Source: Brachycybe producta
Taxonomy: Eukaryota; Arthropoda; Diplopoda; Playtdesmida; Andrognathidae
Direction: 5' to 3'
Assembly (NCBI GenBank): GCA_036925085.1
Contig: JAUPFP010000001.1
Location: forward strand, 15,041,854-15,105,853
DNA length: 64,000 nt
Shown piece by piece: positions 9,500 to 19,938 of the stretch. Each line of letters opens with the position of its first letter. The stretch's first letter is position 1. The notes beneath the pieces were generated by a model. It did no database searches, had not been told where the DNA came from, and saw nothing but the letters and a program-made list of their open reading frames with translations. The translations under genes and the position numbers were made by a program.

Positions 9500-10293
9500 T
9501 GTGGCAACCTGGTCTGCTCAATCAAATTTTTTAATTGAGCAGACCAACTCCCTATGGTGATCTGCCTGGCAGCATATAGTAGGCTGTTGGGTCGGACGCC
9601 ATTTTGGTGCCAGCAGACCTCTCACCATTGAAGTCAATGGGTGAGAGGTCAGAAGTGACCACTGTCCCCTCAAGGTGGAGTTGCCTGGAGGTTTCTTTGG
9701 CTTGGTCAGCCATTGAATCTGGGGAGTGTGTTGTAGGCAATTGTGGAGACCACATCATCTTGCTGCTGGAGGCCAGGGTGCCCTCCATTATCCTTTGTTT
9801 GGATTTGTTTGGGGTTTTTGTTGGTTGTCCATGGGGGCTTGGCTGGTGGATTGCACCAGCCAAGTTGTGTGGATAATAGAATAACCACTGCATCTTTTTA
9901 TATTGCATCTCATTAACAGTAAGTGTTAATAAACATCTTTTATTTTAACCTTACTCTGGTGTTGTGTACCTTATTGGGAAGTACCGCGGGGAGGGTGGGG
10001 AAATCTACGGGATTCCACCATCTCTTTCCGGCCTATTGTCGGCCGGTACTTACGTCGGCTCGCGGTGGAAAGGATTCCACCGCGATATTCTCGTTGTGGC
10101 GGCGGACCGACCGTCGTGTCCGACGAGGGAGACTCCGGTGGAGCCGACGTTTCCCAACGTCACCGTGCAGAGGCGGCTACGGGTGCGATCCCGTCCCCGT
10201 TGGAGTCTGGTGCCGGGTAAGTTTTGGATTAAGTTCTTTTGGACCGTACTAAATCTGCCCGAGGTATTGTGACGGACCAGTCGGGTCGTTACA
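9500..10293 (+). repeat. Element A 3' LTR (794 bp)
   Basis: It begins TGTGGCAACC and ends GGTCGTTACA, the terminal pattern shared with B, D and E. It is closely related to the LTRs of D. AATAAA is at 9928-9933. Several perfect hairpins are visible: arms 9511-9522/9534-9545 just inside the start, 9838-9848/9854-9864 in the middle, and 10061-10070/10075-10084 near the end. A GC-rich, gene-like segment fills the last 300 bp. Confidence 0.93.
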
Positions 10294-11857
10294 CTAGAGT
10301 TTATTGTATCTTGTCGAGCCGCGAGTGCCAATATGCGAATCTTTTTTTGGCATAAACGAGCAAAAAAACGTGCAAAAGTTAGAATTTACATGGATTTCTA
10401 TGGCGGTTTAAAATATTTTTTCTGCATTGACATGAGTGTGGACTAACTTAATAATTTTTAAATGAAGTCATGTGACCCCTGCAACTAGCCTAATTTAAAT
10501 TAAACGAACCTACCCCAACCTTTTTTAACTTGAGTTAACCTACAAAGTAAGGCAGTACCAAGTCCATTTTGCCGAACAGCTTTTGCCGATTTACTGCTAA
10601 TCGGCGAAAATCGGATCAGCGAACAAATGTTAACCGATTTCCCAATTTCGTACTCAACAATTAGGTTTGCTCCCCAATAAAACGGCAGCGATGGAGGGTC
10701 AATGAATTTATTACCAACTTTATCACTAATTCATCTTTAAAAGGAAATTGTTGTCTTGCCATTGCTTTGTAAACTCGAAAATTATAATTTAAAGAAACCT
10801 CTACAAATATCTTTTAAAATATTCTCAAGACTTACTCAAAGTTTGTCAAAACGATTTTCAAAATTTAAAATAACAATTTTATTTAAAATAAAATTTAAAA
10901 CCGTAAAAAAATGTGAAAATGAGGTGACTTTTCATGAGTTACCAAACGATGCCATTTTAAATTTCCAAAAACGAAAGTCTCCCCCCCCCCTTTTTTGTGG
11001 CAAAGGTTGTCACCTCACATTTCTAGAATTGCTTAATGAAATATAGGTATTCCTTATTCATATTCAACGCAATACAACCTTCCATGTGAAATAATTCAAA
11101 AATTAAATCCATGGTACATTCAAATGAAAGTAATGTGAGCTGGCGACAACACATCAGAATTCGAGTAGAGGAGTATACTTTGGGGGTTTTGTTGCCAATG
11201 TCTGTTGTTTGGTGGCGCATCTATCTGATAAAGTTCATTTATATGAAGTCAACTGACTTTTATTTTTTTAAATTATATTAATGACAGTTTAAATTTTAAA
11301 AATCGTTTTTGTAATCGTTCTTGACAATATTTTGACAAGAAATTTCTCGAGGTAATGGTCTCTTTAACTCTATATCCATACGTTCTTGTGCGAACCGCTT
11401 TTCACTTGGCCGATGCAAGCAGCTAAACTCGATAGTGAAAATCGGCATGATTGGCTCGGTTAAATCGATCGGCATGCCATTTTTTTTTGTATGTGATCGC
11501 GTCGGTATTGGCTCGGTAAAAAAAGTGTGATCGATACAGCATTACTACAAAGTATAGGGAAAAAACGTTTAAAAATGCTATAGACATTTTTTTATTGCAC
11601 CATGTGTGTGGAAAAAAAAGATTTGCATATTCATACTCAGCTCGACAATATGTTTTCAACGAGCTCTATTATATTCAAATTGGCCAAGGTTTCTATGTTC
11701 TAGGATTATACTGTATGCATTTTAAATGCTTTTTTTTATCACTCTTTCATGTTGATAACTACAAATAGTGCATTTATAAATTGAAATTATGACACTACTG
11801 GTATTTTTGGTATGTAAGCATTGTTTATACTATTAACTCGTTTTTCTCATTACACAG
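10294..11857. other. AT-rich host DNA upstream of the DPH7 exons
   Basis: No gene, RNA gene or recognisable element was found. If the DPH7 exons to the right belong to an active gene, this is intron, and element A would then sit in an intron in the same orientation as the gene. A cytosine run followed by thymines lies at about 10981-10997. Confidence 0.5.
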
Positions 11858-12336
11858 TCACACAATGGGTGTCACGAGTATTCATTCCAACTGTTGGAAA
11901 AGTCATGTACTGGCTACTGGCAGGTAATTACTCCTAGCAAATGCTACAGGAATAAAGGCGCTGTGCATCATAACAGAACTATTTGACTCACTCAACTTTT
12001 AGTTATGACGAAACTGTGCTGACATGGGATACAAGAAACATGAAGCAACCGACATCTTCAACGAAAGTTGATGGAGGAGTGTGGAGGCTAAAGTGGAAAC
12101 CCGATTGTGGTTGTTACTTATTGGCCGCGTGTATGCACGGAGGAGTAAAAATCTTGAACTGTCAAGGAGAGAGTACAAGTATTGCAGTGTCATATTCTGG
12201 ACATGGCTCATTGGCATATGGTGTTGATTGGTGCCGACTCAAGTTTTTGTTAGCTCAGGATTCAGAAAGACAACCCGTAATTGCATCTTGTTCATTTTAT
12301 GATCGAAAACTGCATATTTGGAATTTTAATTCTTGA
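11858..12336 (+). CDS. DPH7: DPH7 (WDR85), last two exons
   Basis: Diphthine methyl ester hydrolase, a cytosolic WD40-repeat protein, removes the methyl ester from the diphthine intermediate on elongation factor 2 during diphthamide synthesis. Exon 11858-11923 follows an acceptor (CATTACACAG). A 79-bp intron (11924-12002, GTAATT...TTTTAG) separates it from exon 12003-12336, which ends in TGA. Reading across the junction gives [29 protein letters not shown], then [31 protein letters not shown] and [15 protein letters not shown], which follow the C-terminal half of animal DPH7 block by block. Frame and splice sites are intact, so I read it as a real gene 3' end, not a retrocopy. Upstream exons were not found in the window; they would lie to the left, beyond element A, unless the gene is truncated. 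Confidence 0.9.
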
Positions 12337-13980
12337 CGTGTATATAAAAAAGAAATTTTATTACTAAAATTATGCACTAAATACTCTAAATTTCCTGTAA
12401 CAACAGGCTGAGCAGGCACTAAAGTGTAGAGTAGGCCTACCGAATATTCGACCTGAAGAAGACGGCTGTGGTGGATAATACAAAAATATAAGGGAGAAGT
12501 TGAACAGATCGAACTTTAGAAGCAGTACAGTGAAAATAATTTAAAACGAAATATATTTTCGGTCTGGTTCCTTACAATGATGAAATTTTGCTTCTTTTAA
12601 CAAAAAATATTCTCTCCATTGCTAGTGACTGCAAAATAGTCACGCATATATAGTTTTGTTCAAGTCCTCATGTCTAACGTACAGTACATTGTGACCCCAC
12701 TAAGACCAGTGTAACATTTTCTTTCCTTTTAGTCGCCATCACTGCCACGGTTTCCTTGCACCCATCCCTTCAAGGTTTGTTTTCCACTATGCAGAAGAGA
12801 CCTCAAAATGCAACTTTGCTTCAGTCCTCGATACCATTTCGGCGTTTCCGTCCACCACTACCTCTATCACTTCTTCATCCGTCTTTTCCATCTCTGCACC
12901 GATGATCACTAGCTGGGGATTTAATTGCTCAATTGTCCTTGCTGCAAAGTTTTTCTGGTCCGCCAGCATCCTTAGTAGCAAGTCCTCTGCTTCTGCTTGT
13001 TATTTTACTGTTGTCCTCGTCCTTTTCTGTCCCAAATTGTCTGCAATTCATCGTCTTTATTGTCTGTCAGCTCATGCGGCAAGGCCACCACGTATCTTAA
13101 TTTTGGTTGTTGCTTATGATCCTGTGTTTCTTTTGTGTACTTCTTGTCCAGTTGTCGCTCCTGTTGCTTCTTGTACGTTTCCTACATGATCTGGTCCTGT
13201 TGCCTCAGTCACTCCTCGTACCACCTTCTGCGTTAACCCGTCCTGTAATACTACAAAGGCTTTAAGCATTGCATTAAGACAAGGTCACCTCTTTTTGATC
13301 CTTCAAGTAGAAGGTCAGCTTGTTTCTGATCTTGCACGACATTGCTCCTCCAGTAGAATGCCCAAGGTGGAAGTTTCTAAAGAAACTTGACTGGCTGGGC
13401 CTCCACATAAAACATATAAAGTTATTACTACACACCACAAAACCCAGGAAAGCTTAAAAAAATACAACTTAAAAAGATTAAAACGTGTAATAACTACGGA
13501 GTTACCTTTACTACGATGTATTTAAGCTAAACTATGCCAAAAAACCTCCGAATCACCTTCAAACAGCCGAAAAATGTGGGGCCCTCTTTACCCTACCTCA
13601 TCCTACCTGAATATGAAATTGAAGGATAAAATCACACACAGTAATTGAAGTCTAACTATTTAATGTAACGACATGACTTGGCTATCATAATACCCCGGCA
13701 GTTTTTCCGCAAACTCACCGTAGACGTACCATAGACTGGTCAACTTGGAGCCTTCCCCCATCATGCACCATGGATTCCCGTCTTGTCACCGACTGTCTGT
13801 CGGTGACAAGACGGGAATCCATGGTGGAATAACCGGTTCCACTGCATACCAGCGTACTGTGTACAGTGTACTTCCAGAAGTATACCACCAAAAGGTGAAG
13901 TTGAGATTTTATGTTGCCATCTACACATCAACCATCTTATTAGTTTGGCGCTTGCCACTTTTCTTGTGCGCCAAATTTTA
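12337..13980. other. Region downstream of DPH7 without a recognised gene
   Basis: Mostly AT-rich. Between about 12.73 and 13.4 kb the composition is less AT-rich and the minus strand has broken open stretches, including a 64-codon one (12787-12981) rich in Glu/Val/Ala. It may be a decayed gene or gag-like remnant, but no motif supports a name. A long perfect palindrome lies at 13766-13826 (listed separately). Confidence 0.4.
13766..13826. repeat. Perfect palindrome, 28-bp arms, 5-nt loop
   Basis: Arms 13766-13793 and 13799-13826 are exact reverse complements (beginning CACCATGGATTCCCG), separated by TGTCT. The flanks do not pair. No transposon ends or target duplication were seen around it. 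Confidence 0.9.
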
Positions 13981-14384
13981 ATCGACTTTTATTTCTAAAT
14001 GGAGATTCAGTAATGCACAAAATGCAATAGAAAGTATTGTTCTTTAAGTGCTCGCTTTATATAAATTTTGAAAAGGTCCTTCTATTTTTAAATAAGGTTC
14101 AAAATTATACTTTAGAACAATAACAAAAAAATTATCTCGTGCTTTCACGTATTGGCTCCACAATGTTTTCTTTTTATAAATTTTCAAAACGTCCTTCTAT
14201 TTTATTTAATAATATTTAAAATAATACTTTTTAAGTCCATGTTAAGTCCGATAATACCAAAAACCGTCCCAGAACTCTAATTAAAAATGATTTTAAGCAA
14301 TAAAAAATTAGCACGTACTTGCTTCTAAATTTTAGAAAGGTCTTTATTTTTAAATATTTAAAATTTTACATTAAAAAACTCCAT
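13981..14384 (+). repeat. AT-rich dispersed repeat, left part of a cluster
   Basis: Units carry AACAATAACAAA, CACGTA, TTGGCTC.ACGATGTTTTC and GGTCCTTCTATTTTTAAATA in the same order as the tandem units at 29.33-29.8 kb. The block stops at 14384, where the LINE begins, and resumes at about 27829 with TGTTAAATCCCATAGG, the expected next part of the unit. Confidence 0.75.
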
Positions 14385-14527
14385 TGCAATTACAATTAGT
14401 ACTCTGCTACAGCCAAATAGGCCTATGGCAGAGGGATTTAAAAAAGTCCATATGCCGCATTAAGCATTGTCAAGCACATATATAAAAAACAAAATTAATA
14501 AACAATTGTCAATCCCACAAAACAAAA

Positions 14528-15990
14528 TTATCTCCGTTCACCCACCACTTCCTCAGGAAGAGAGTTCCATTGTCTTATAACTCTAGGAAAAAAAGACCAA
14601 TAATATGAATCTGTCCTAGCAAAAATTTCCATAATTTTCCTAGAGAGGTCAGCCCTACCCATGTATAGTGCTTTATGAATATCACTAGACTGTGGTTTTG
14701 GACAATCACCACGTGCAATTTTTCCAAACAATTTCAAACTTAACTCAGCCCTGCGATGTGCCAAACTATGCCATTGTAGCACTGATAGCATCTCAGTGAC
14801 ACTATCTGTAAGTTTGTGCCTGCCGCAAACAAACTTAGCTGCCTTATGCTGAATGATTTCAACTGAATGAGTGTGGGTGACAGAGTGAGGATTCTATATA
14901 ATGCAGCAATACTCAAGATGAGGCCGAACCAATGCTTGATAGGCAATAGTTTTAACTTGTGCTGGGCAGGTGCCCAATGTCCTTTGACTAAAACGAAGCA
15001 TTTGTAGAGCTTTCCCAGTAACACCATCAATGTGTTTTTTCCAAGAAAGGTCATCTGTCATTGTAACCCCCAAGTACTTATAACACTTGACACTCCGAAG
15101 AATAGTGTCATTCATACTATAATTGAACACAATTGGATTCCTACTCCGAGTTGGCCTCATAACACTACACTTCCCCTCATCAACTGAAGTTGCCATGTAT
15201 TACACCATCCCTCAAATTGCCTTCAAGTCTAGACCTAATGTTTGACAGTCTTGAATACCACCAACCTCTTTGTAAATTAGAGTATCATCAGCAAATAGTC
15301 TACAGTTGCTGCCAACTGTGCTGCTGAGGTCATTAATAAATATCAGGAACAAAAGAGGACCCAGCACACTACCCTGGGGTACACCAGATTTAACAGCCAA
15401 CTACTCTGAGTGAGACCCTTTTACAACTACCCTTTGTTTCCTATCACTTAAAAAAGAAGTTACCCATTTGGTTACCTGCATATGCTGCAACTTTTGCCAG
15501 AAGTTCTGAATGTGAAGCAGTGTCAACTGCCTTACAAAAGTCAAGAAACACCATGTCAACCTGTTTACCATTGTCTAAACTCTTCTGGAGGTCATCCACT
15601 ACCAGAATAAGTTCAGTCTCACAAGAGTGCCCTCTCAGGAAACCATGTTTGTTATCAGAAATGATAGTGTGAGATTTGATAAATTAATGCAGCCAGAGTA
15701 TATGATATGCTCAAGAATTTTACAAACCACTAAAGTTAGAGATACAGGCCTATTGTTTGCAGTTTCAGACTTATTACTTGACTTAAATATTGGGGTAACA
15801 TTTGCTAATTTCCACATACTTGCAACAACCCCTTGATCCGAAGACTGCTGATAAATTAGCTGAAGAAATGGTCCCACTTCCCTAGCTAATTTTATAAGAA
15901 CTACTGCATGAATTCCATCTGGCCACCCACTTTTATTTTTATTAAGGGTCAATAGTTGCTTGATAATGCCCTCAGTATAAACAATAATAT
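14528..15990 (-). pseudogene. LINE reverse transcriptase remnant
   Basis: Read right to left, fragments in several frames give the fingers region (GIIKQLLTLNKNKSGWPDG, ANVTPIFKSSNKSE..NNRPVSLT; 15635-15990), the palm ([20 protein letters not shown] and LFADDTLIY, the catalytic FADD box; 15212-15400), the thumb (KYLGVTMTDDLSWKKHID, ALVRPHLEY; 14894-15196) and the C-terminal FFPRVIRQWNSLPEE block (14528-14791). This order and the terminal block are typical of CR1/Jockey-like LINEs. The frame changes at least three times between fragments and there are internal stops, so it is dead. A further 5' piece (Ala-Asp-Glu-Asn-Thr region, 27679-27828) lies beyond the nested insertions. Confidence 0.85.
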
Positions 15991-16408
15991 TGTGAGCTTT
16001 TTGCGTCGACCTCATAATTTTTACCAACTTATGATGATGTTTTCCGTTACTTGTTTCTTCTCCTGATTGCACGGTGACCTCACGAAGAATATTCGAGTTA
16101 CAGAAATAGTCGGATGGAGAGCGATTGTGATCATCCTTCTGTGCTTGGGGTGTAGTCTTCGCAGAAGGATGGTGACCATCTTGCCTGGTCGACGGTGATG
16201 TACATCTTTCTGTTATCAGAATATGCAGCTCCTCCAGGATCTGTATGTCTCCTTGCCTTGTGGTACACCCACGAGGTGTAACCAGGTCCAAGTGACCATG
16301 GTCCTGAGAGTATCAATCCGCCACTTCGATATGAGTCAGAGAGGGAGGGAGGGAGGGACAAGCAGGAGTTGTTTACCCCCAGGCTATGGTTTTGGCGTAA
16401 TCGTGAGT

Positions 16409-17182
16409 TGTGACGACCCAGTTCTGCTCCTTTTGGAGCAGAACTAAATTCCCATGTCGTCTGCTAGGCACTTGTATTGGTTGCCAGGCAGACGACAAAA
16501 TGGCCAGCAAGGGTCCCTGTCCTCCCCAGGTGGAGCAGCCTCGGGGTGATATATATGGCAGCGGCCATTATATTTGGACAGTGGAAAGTGAACCCTTATG
16601 ATGTGTGCTTCTGGGAGAATGCTCTCTTCATTTCAACAGGTGGCCAAGATGGCCACCATTCATCTTTTTCTTTGTGTTGGATGGGAGGTCAATGACCTCC
16701 TCTCCTGGCTGAATTAGCCAGGAGATTCATCTCTATTACATCTAACTTATAGTGAGTGTTTTTATTTATTCTTTGTAGAATAAATTATATTTATTATTTT
16801 TCACTCAATGCTGTGTCCGTGTCCTTTATTGCCTAAATATACTGGGGAAGTTACCGCGGGGAGGGTGGGGGTTCTCGGCAGGGGTTGCCGTTCACCACCG
16901 TCCTGTTTCCGGCATGTTTGCCATCGTGTCGGCCGGTGCTTCGCGCGCGGTTTATCCACGGTAAGATCCATCGGGGATTTACCGTGGATTCCTCGTCTTG
17001 TTCGGCGGCCATTCATCCGTCGACTTGCGGCGTGGAGGATCCTCCGATCGGCGCTACCCGTGGCACGGACGGGTGCAAGAGGAGGGCTGGCCAGCACTTC
17101 GACCCGTCCCAAGGAGGGTCAACGGCGGTAAGTTAGCGAAATTTACCGTAGGTCATTGTAGCGACCAAGTCGGGTCGTTACA
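16409..17182 (+). repeat. Element B 5' LTR (774 bp)
   Basis: It starts TGTGACGACCC and ends GGTCGTTACA, with AATAAA about 390 bp in. It is unusually rich in perfect hairpins: arms at 16421-16430/16435-16444, 16456-16464/16488-16496, 16639-16645/16651-16657, 16684-16690/16694-16700, 16702-16710/16716-16724 and 16954-16964/16979-16989. Confidence 0.95.
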
Positions 17183-17184
17183 AT

Positions 17185-17200
17185 TTGTGGAGGTGCCGGG
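17185..17200 (+). promoter_or_regulatory. Element B primer binding site (tRNA-Ala)
   Basis: Two bases after the LTR, TTGTGGAGGTGCCGGG matches, with one difference, TGGTGGAGGTGCCGGG, the complement of the 3' end of eukaryotic tRNA-Ala ending CCCGGCACCTCCACCA. Element D has TGGTGGAGGTGCCAGG at the same place. Confidence 0.85.
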
Positions 17201-17249
17201 TAGCGCTACCACCAGCCTCCCTTGTGCGGTCGGTTTGACCGGAGTCATG

Positions 17250-18020
17250 TGATGCCGGTAGGGCGTGGACATTTGTCCACGGAACTACGGCCGATCGTGG
17301 CTTAGGGCGTAGTAGTCCGGTGAAGGACCGTGGGACACGGACGGTTGTCCGTGATACCGCAGTGGTCACCGGGGAAAGCCCTAGGTTATTTGTAAGTAGG
17401 ATGGTGGGCACGGTGGTTGACCGTGCAGGACCGTCCGAACACGGGATAACGGTCATTTTCACCGTCAGTATACCGGTAGCACGGTGATTTACCGTGCAGA
17501 ACTGGTAGAACCCGGTGAAAAGGAGAACTTTACCGTAGCTTGTCCGGTAGACAGGTAGTACACTGTAGGGCACGGACTTTTGTCCGTGGAACTGCGGCGG
17601 AAACCCGTCTACGGCCAGGTTTACCGGGATATACCGTGGGACACGGACTTTTGTCCGTGATACCGTGGTAAAACCGGGTTACGGTCAAGTTTACCGTAAG
17701 TAGACGGTGGATTGCAGACGGTTGTCCGTGAATCACCGTTCGAACACGGTAAGAAGAGGTTTCACCGTTGGTGGACGGTAGGTTACGGACCGTTGTCCGT
17801 GTATCTCCGTTCTAGGACGGTGAAAGAGCATTTTACCGCGAATAGACGGTGAATAACGGACGGTTGTCCGTATATCACCGGTCGAAAACGGTAAGAAGGA
17901 ACTCCACCGTAAATCTAACCGTGGGACACGGACTTTTGTCCGTGAAACTGCGGTAGTTTACGGTTCTACCGTTAATTGTCGGTGTTTTGCGGACTTTGGT
18001 CCGTAAATTCGCCGTATTTT
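17250..18020 (+). repeat. Element B leader: 71-bp-phased hairpin array
   Basis: Dyads start at 17266, 17338, 17409, 17480, 17573, 17644, 17715, 17786, 17857, 17929 and 17990. Most steps are 71-72 bp, one is 93, and the last is 61, as in element A. Most are CGGAC-N4-GTCCG; the first is TGGAC-N4-GTCCA, a paired change on both arms, and the units at 17409 and 17480 carry CACGGT-N5-ACCGTG at the same phase. Confidence 0.92.
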
Positions 18021-18289
18021 ACGGTAGTTTCTTCCGACAAGTGGTGGCCAGTTTTGCCCGTGTTCGCACGGACGAAATCGGCCAAGACCCTGTTTTCCCG
18101 ATGTCTGGTTGTGGAAGCAGTTTGTTGGAAGAGTTGGAGTTGCGTTCCCGCACCTTCGGCCGTGGTAGGCGGCCGGAGAGGCAGCACCCGGTTGGGGGTG
18201 CTGTTGGCAGGAACGTGCCCGGTGACTCCACGTAGGAAGGTGTCGTAGAGATTGTCCCTACGGACCAACCTCCGGCTGGAGACTTTGTG

Positions 18290-19921
18290 ACGATGCGGTC
18301 GCACTGTCGTGGCACTGTCTCCGGTGGAGCACCGGCAGACGGTGGTGATGGAGGGTTACCGACCCCGACTGGGACAGGCGGACGGCCTTTGGCCGGCCTG
18401 TTAACCTCCACCGCCTCCCGTCCGGTTGGACGTGGAGGTAATCCCTTAGCGGGAGAGGTGGTAGGGACCCCGGAGCCATCCTCGGTGAATACGATGTCAT
18501 GGTTGGCGTCGATGACCGAGGAGCAGCTCCGTGAGGTTGCCAGGGGGATTGATGAACTGCGCTGGCAGGGTCATTTTTCCCCAGAGGGCCGGAGGCTCCC
18601 TAGGGAGCATCCTCGCTTCACACCGTCGCCCGTGCACCGGGGAGGTGCATGGAGGGAGGCGCCGCCGGCTCCGGCCGGGCGGATGCCTCCGGGAGGAGGA
18701 ACTCAGACCGCTCCTGCGGGAGGCGGTCAAGGAGTCCCTCCGCCCGTTCAGTGACCGCGGGTCCACTTGGTGGATCCTGTGGATGCTGAACCCGATGCTA
18801 AAACTTCGGGGAACCGGAGCAGGGCACCACGGCGGGTAAGAACCGCACCGTGGACGCCTGCACCGGCTGTCCCGTCGGAGATCCAGGCGTTTGGGTTTTT
18901 TAACCCAGTTCACTCGTTCATCCGGTATGATGGACGAGAGGACATTACGCCTTTTCTCCGGCAGTTCGAAGCCAAAGCTAGGGCTCAGCGCTGGACGGAT
19001 GAGGCCAGGTGCAGTTTTTTTACGTACCTGCTCGATGGTCCGGCTGAGGAACATTACGCCTGTTTGGTGGAGTTCAAGCCGAACCTAACCTGGCCGGAGT
19101 TGAGGCAGGCTATGCTTCACCGCTTTGGAACCAAGAATCAGGCTCAGGCCTGTTTTGATCGTTTCGAGGCTATGAAGCAAGGGCCTGCGGAATCACTCCA
19201 GGCGTTCTACTGGCGCTTTATTGAGCTAGCGGAACGAGTTTCTCCTGGTGAGGATGAGTCTTGTCGACTCCTTCGATATAAGAAGAAACTGCAGCCGGAG
19301 ATTCTCAGACCTCTCTGGGGATCAAAAGCTGAGACGGTCAGGGATTTTACCACCGAGGCAATGTTGGTCGAGGCCGACATGCTTACGGCGGGAGCGTTAC
19401 CTGCCCGTACCTTGATGGGACCAGGGACCCAGGCTGCGGCCAAGGTCTCTGGTGCTGTGGCAAAGCCCAAGAGCTCTGCTACGTCTACTTCTACCTCTTC
19501 GGGTGCGAAGGCAGCGGCACCGTCCAAAGCGGATGGAGCTACTGCCAAGACCGGAGGGCAGAAGGGAAGAAAGACGAAGCGGCAGAGCCAGGGTGGAAAT
19601 AAGTCCACAGCAGCCCCGTCAGGTTCCAGCCAAACGGCTGGAGGTGGAGGTCCTACTCGTAGGCAACCTGGTCCATGCTTTCGGTGTAACCAGATGGGTC
19701 ACCTTAGGAAGGACTGTCCAAAGGCTGTTGCCCAAGGACAGGTTGCTCGAGTACCACCGGGCGAAAGCCCAGTGGTGCAGTACCTGCCGGGTCTAGCACC
19801 CGCGGTACTGCAGGGCCGAGAGTACCTGTCCACCGTAATCGATGGACAGATGTTCTATCTGCCTGTCGCCAGAAACGAGGGCCCGCCCTCGTTAAACCGG
19901 CGCCGGTCCCTGCAGAACTGA
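18290..19921 (+). pseudogene. gag: Element B gag
   Basis: Homologous to element A gag. The capsid domain (about 18.88-19.38 kb) has FNPVHSFIRYDGREDITPFL and FIELAERVSPGEDESC. A Ser/Ala/Lys-rich linker and one zinc knuckle CFRCNQMGHLRKDC follow near 19.68 kb. The N-terminal part is Pro/Arg/Gly-rich and less alike between A and B. The stop is 17 nt before the ATG of pol. The product would be the particle-forming polyprotein; this copy is a broken relic with few breaks. Confidence 0.85.
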
Positions 19922-19938
19922 ACTGCAGTCGACCGGTA

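Larger units (their letters stand above)
1..10293 (+). mobile_element. Element A: Ty3/gypsy LTR retrotransposon, 5' end outside window
   Basis: The visible parts, in order, are a repetitive leader, gag, pol (protease, reverse transcriptase, RNase H, integrase), a very long 3' accessory region, a purine-rich tract and a 3' LTR ending at 10293. The order RT-RNase H-integrase places it in Ty3/gypsy (Metaviridae). The visible 10.3 kb is long for the group, whose members are commonly 5-6 kb, because of the leader and the accessory region. The 5' LTR lies left of the window, so LTR divergence and target duplication cannot be read; CTAG follows the 3' LTR. Reading frames are mostly open, with about two breaks, so it looks nearly whole and fairly recent. 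It is much GC-richer than the flanking host DNA. Its LTR is closest to that of element D. Confidence 0.95.

Noticed and set aside
12787-13189. Host gene on either strand downstream of DPH7
   Set aside because: Short frames overlap on both strands, are interrupted, and show no family motif or splice sites.
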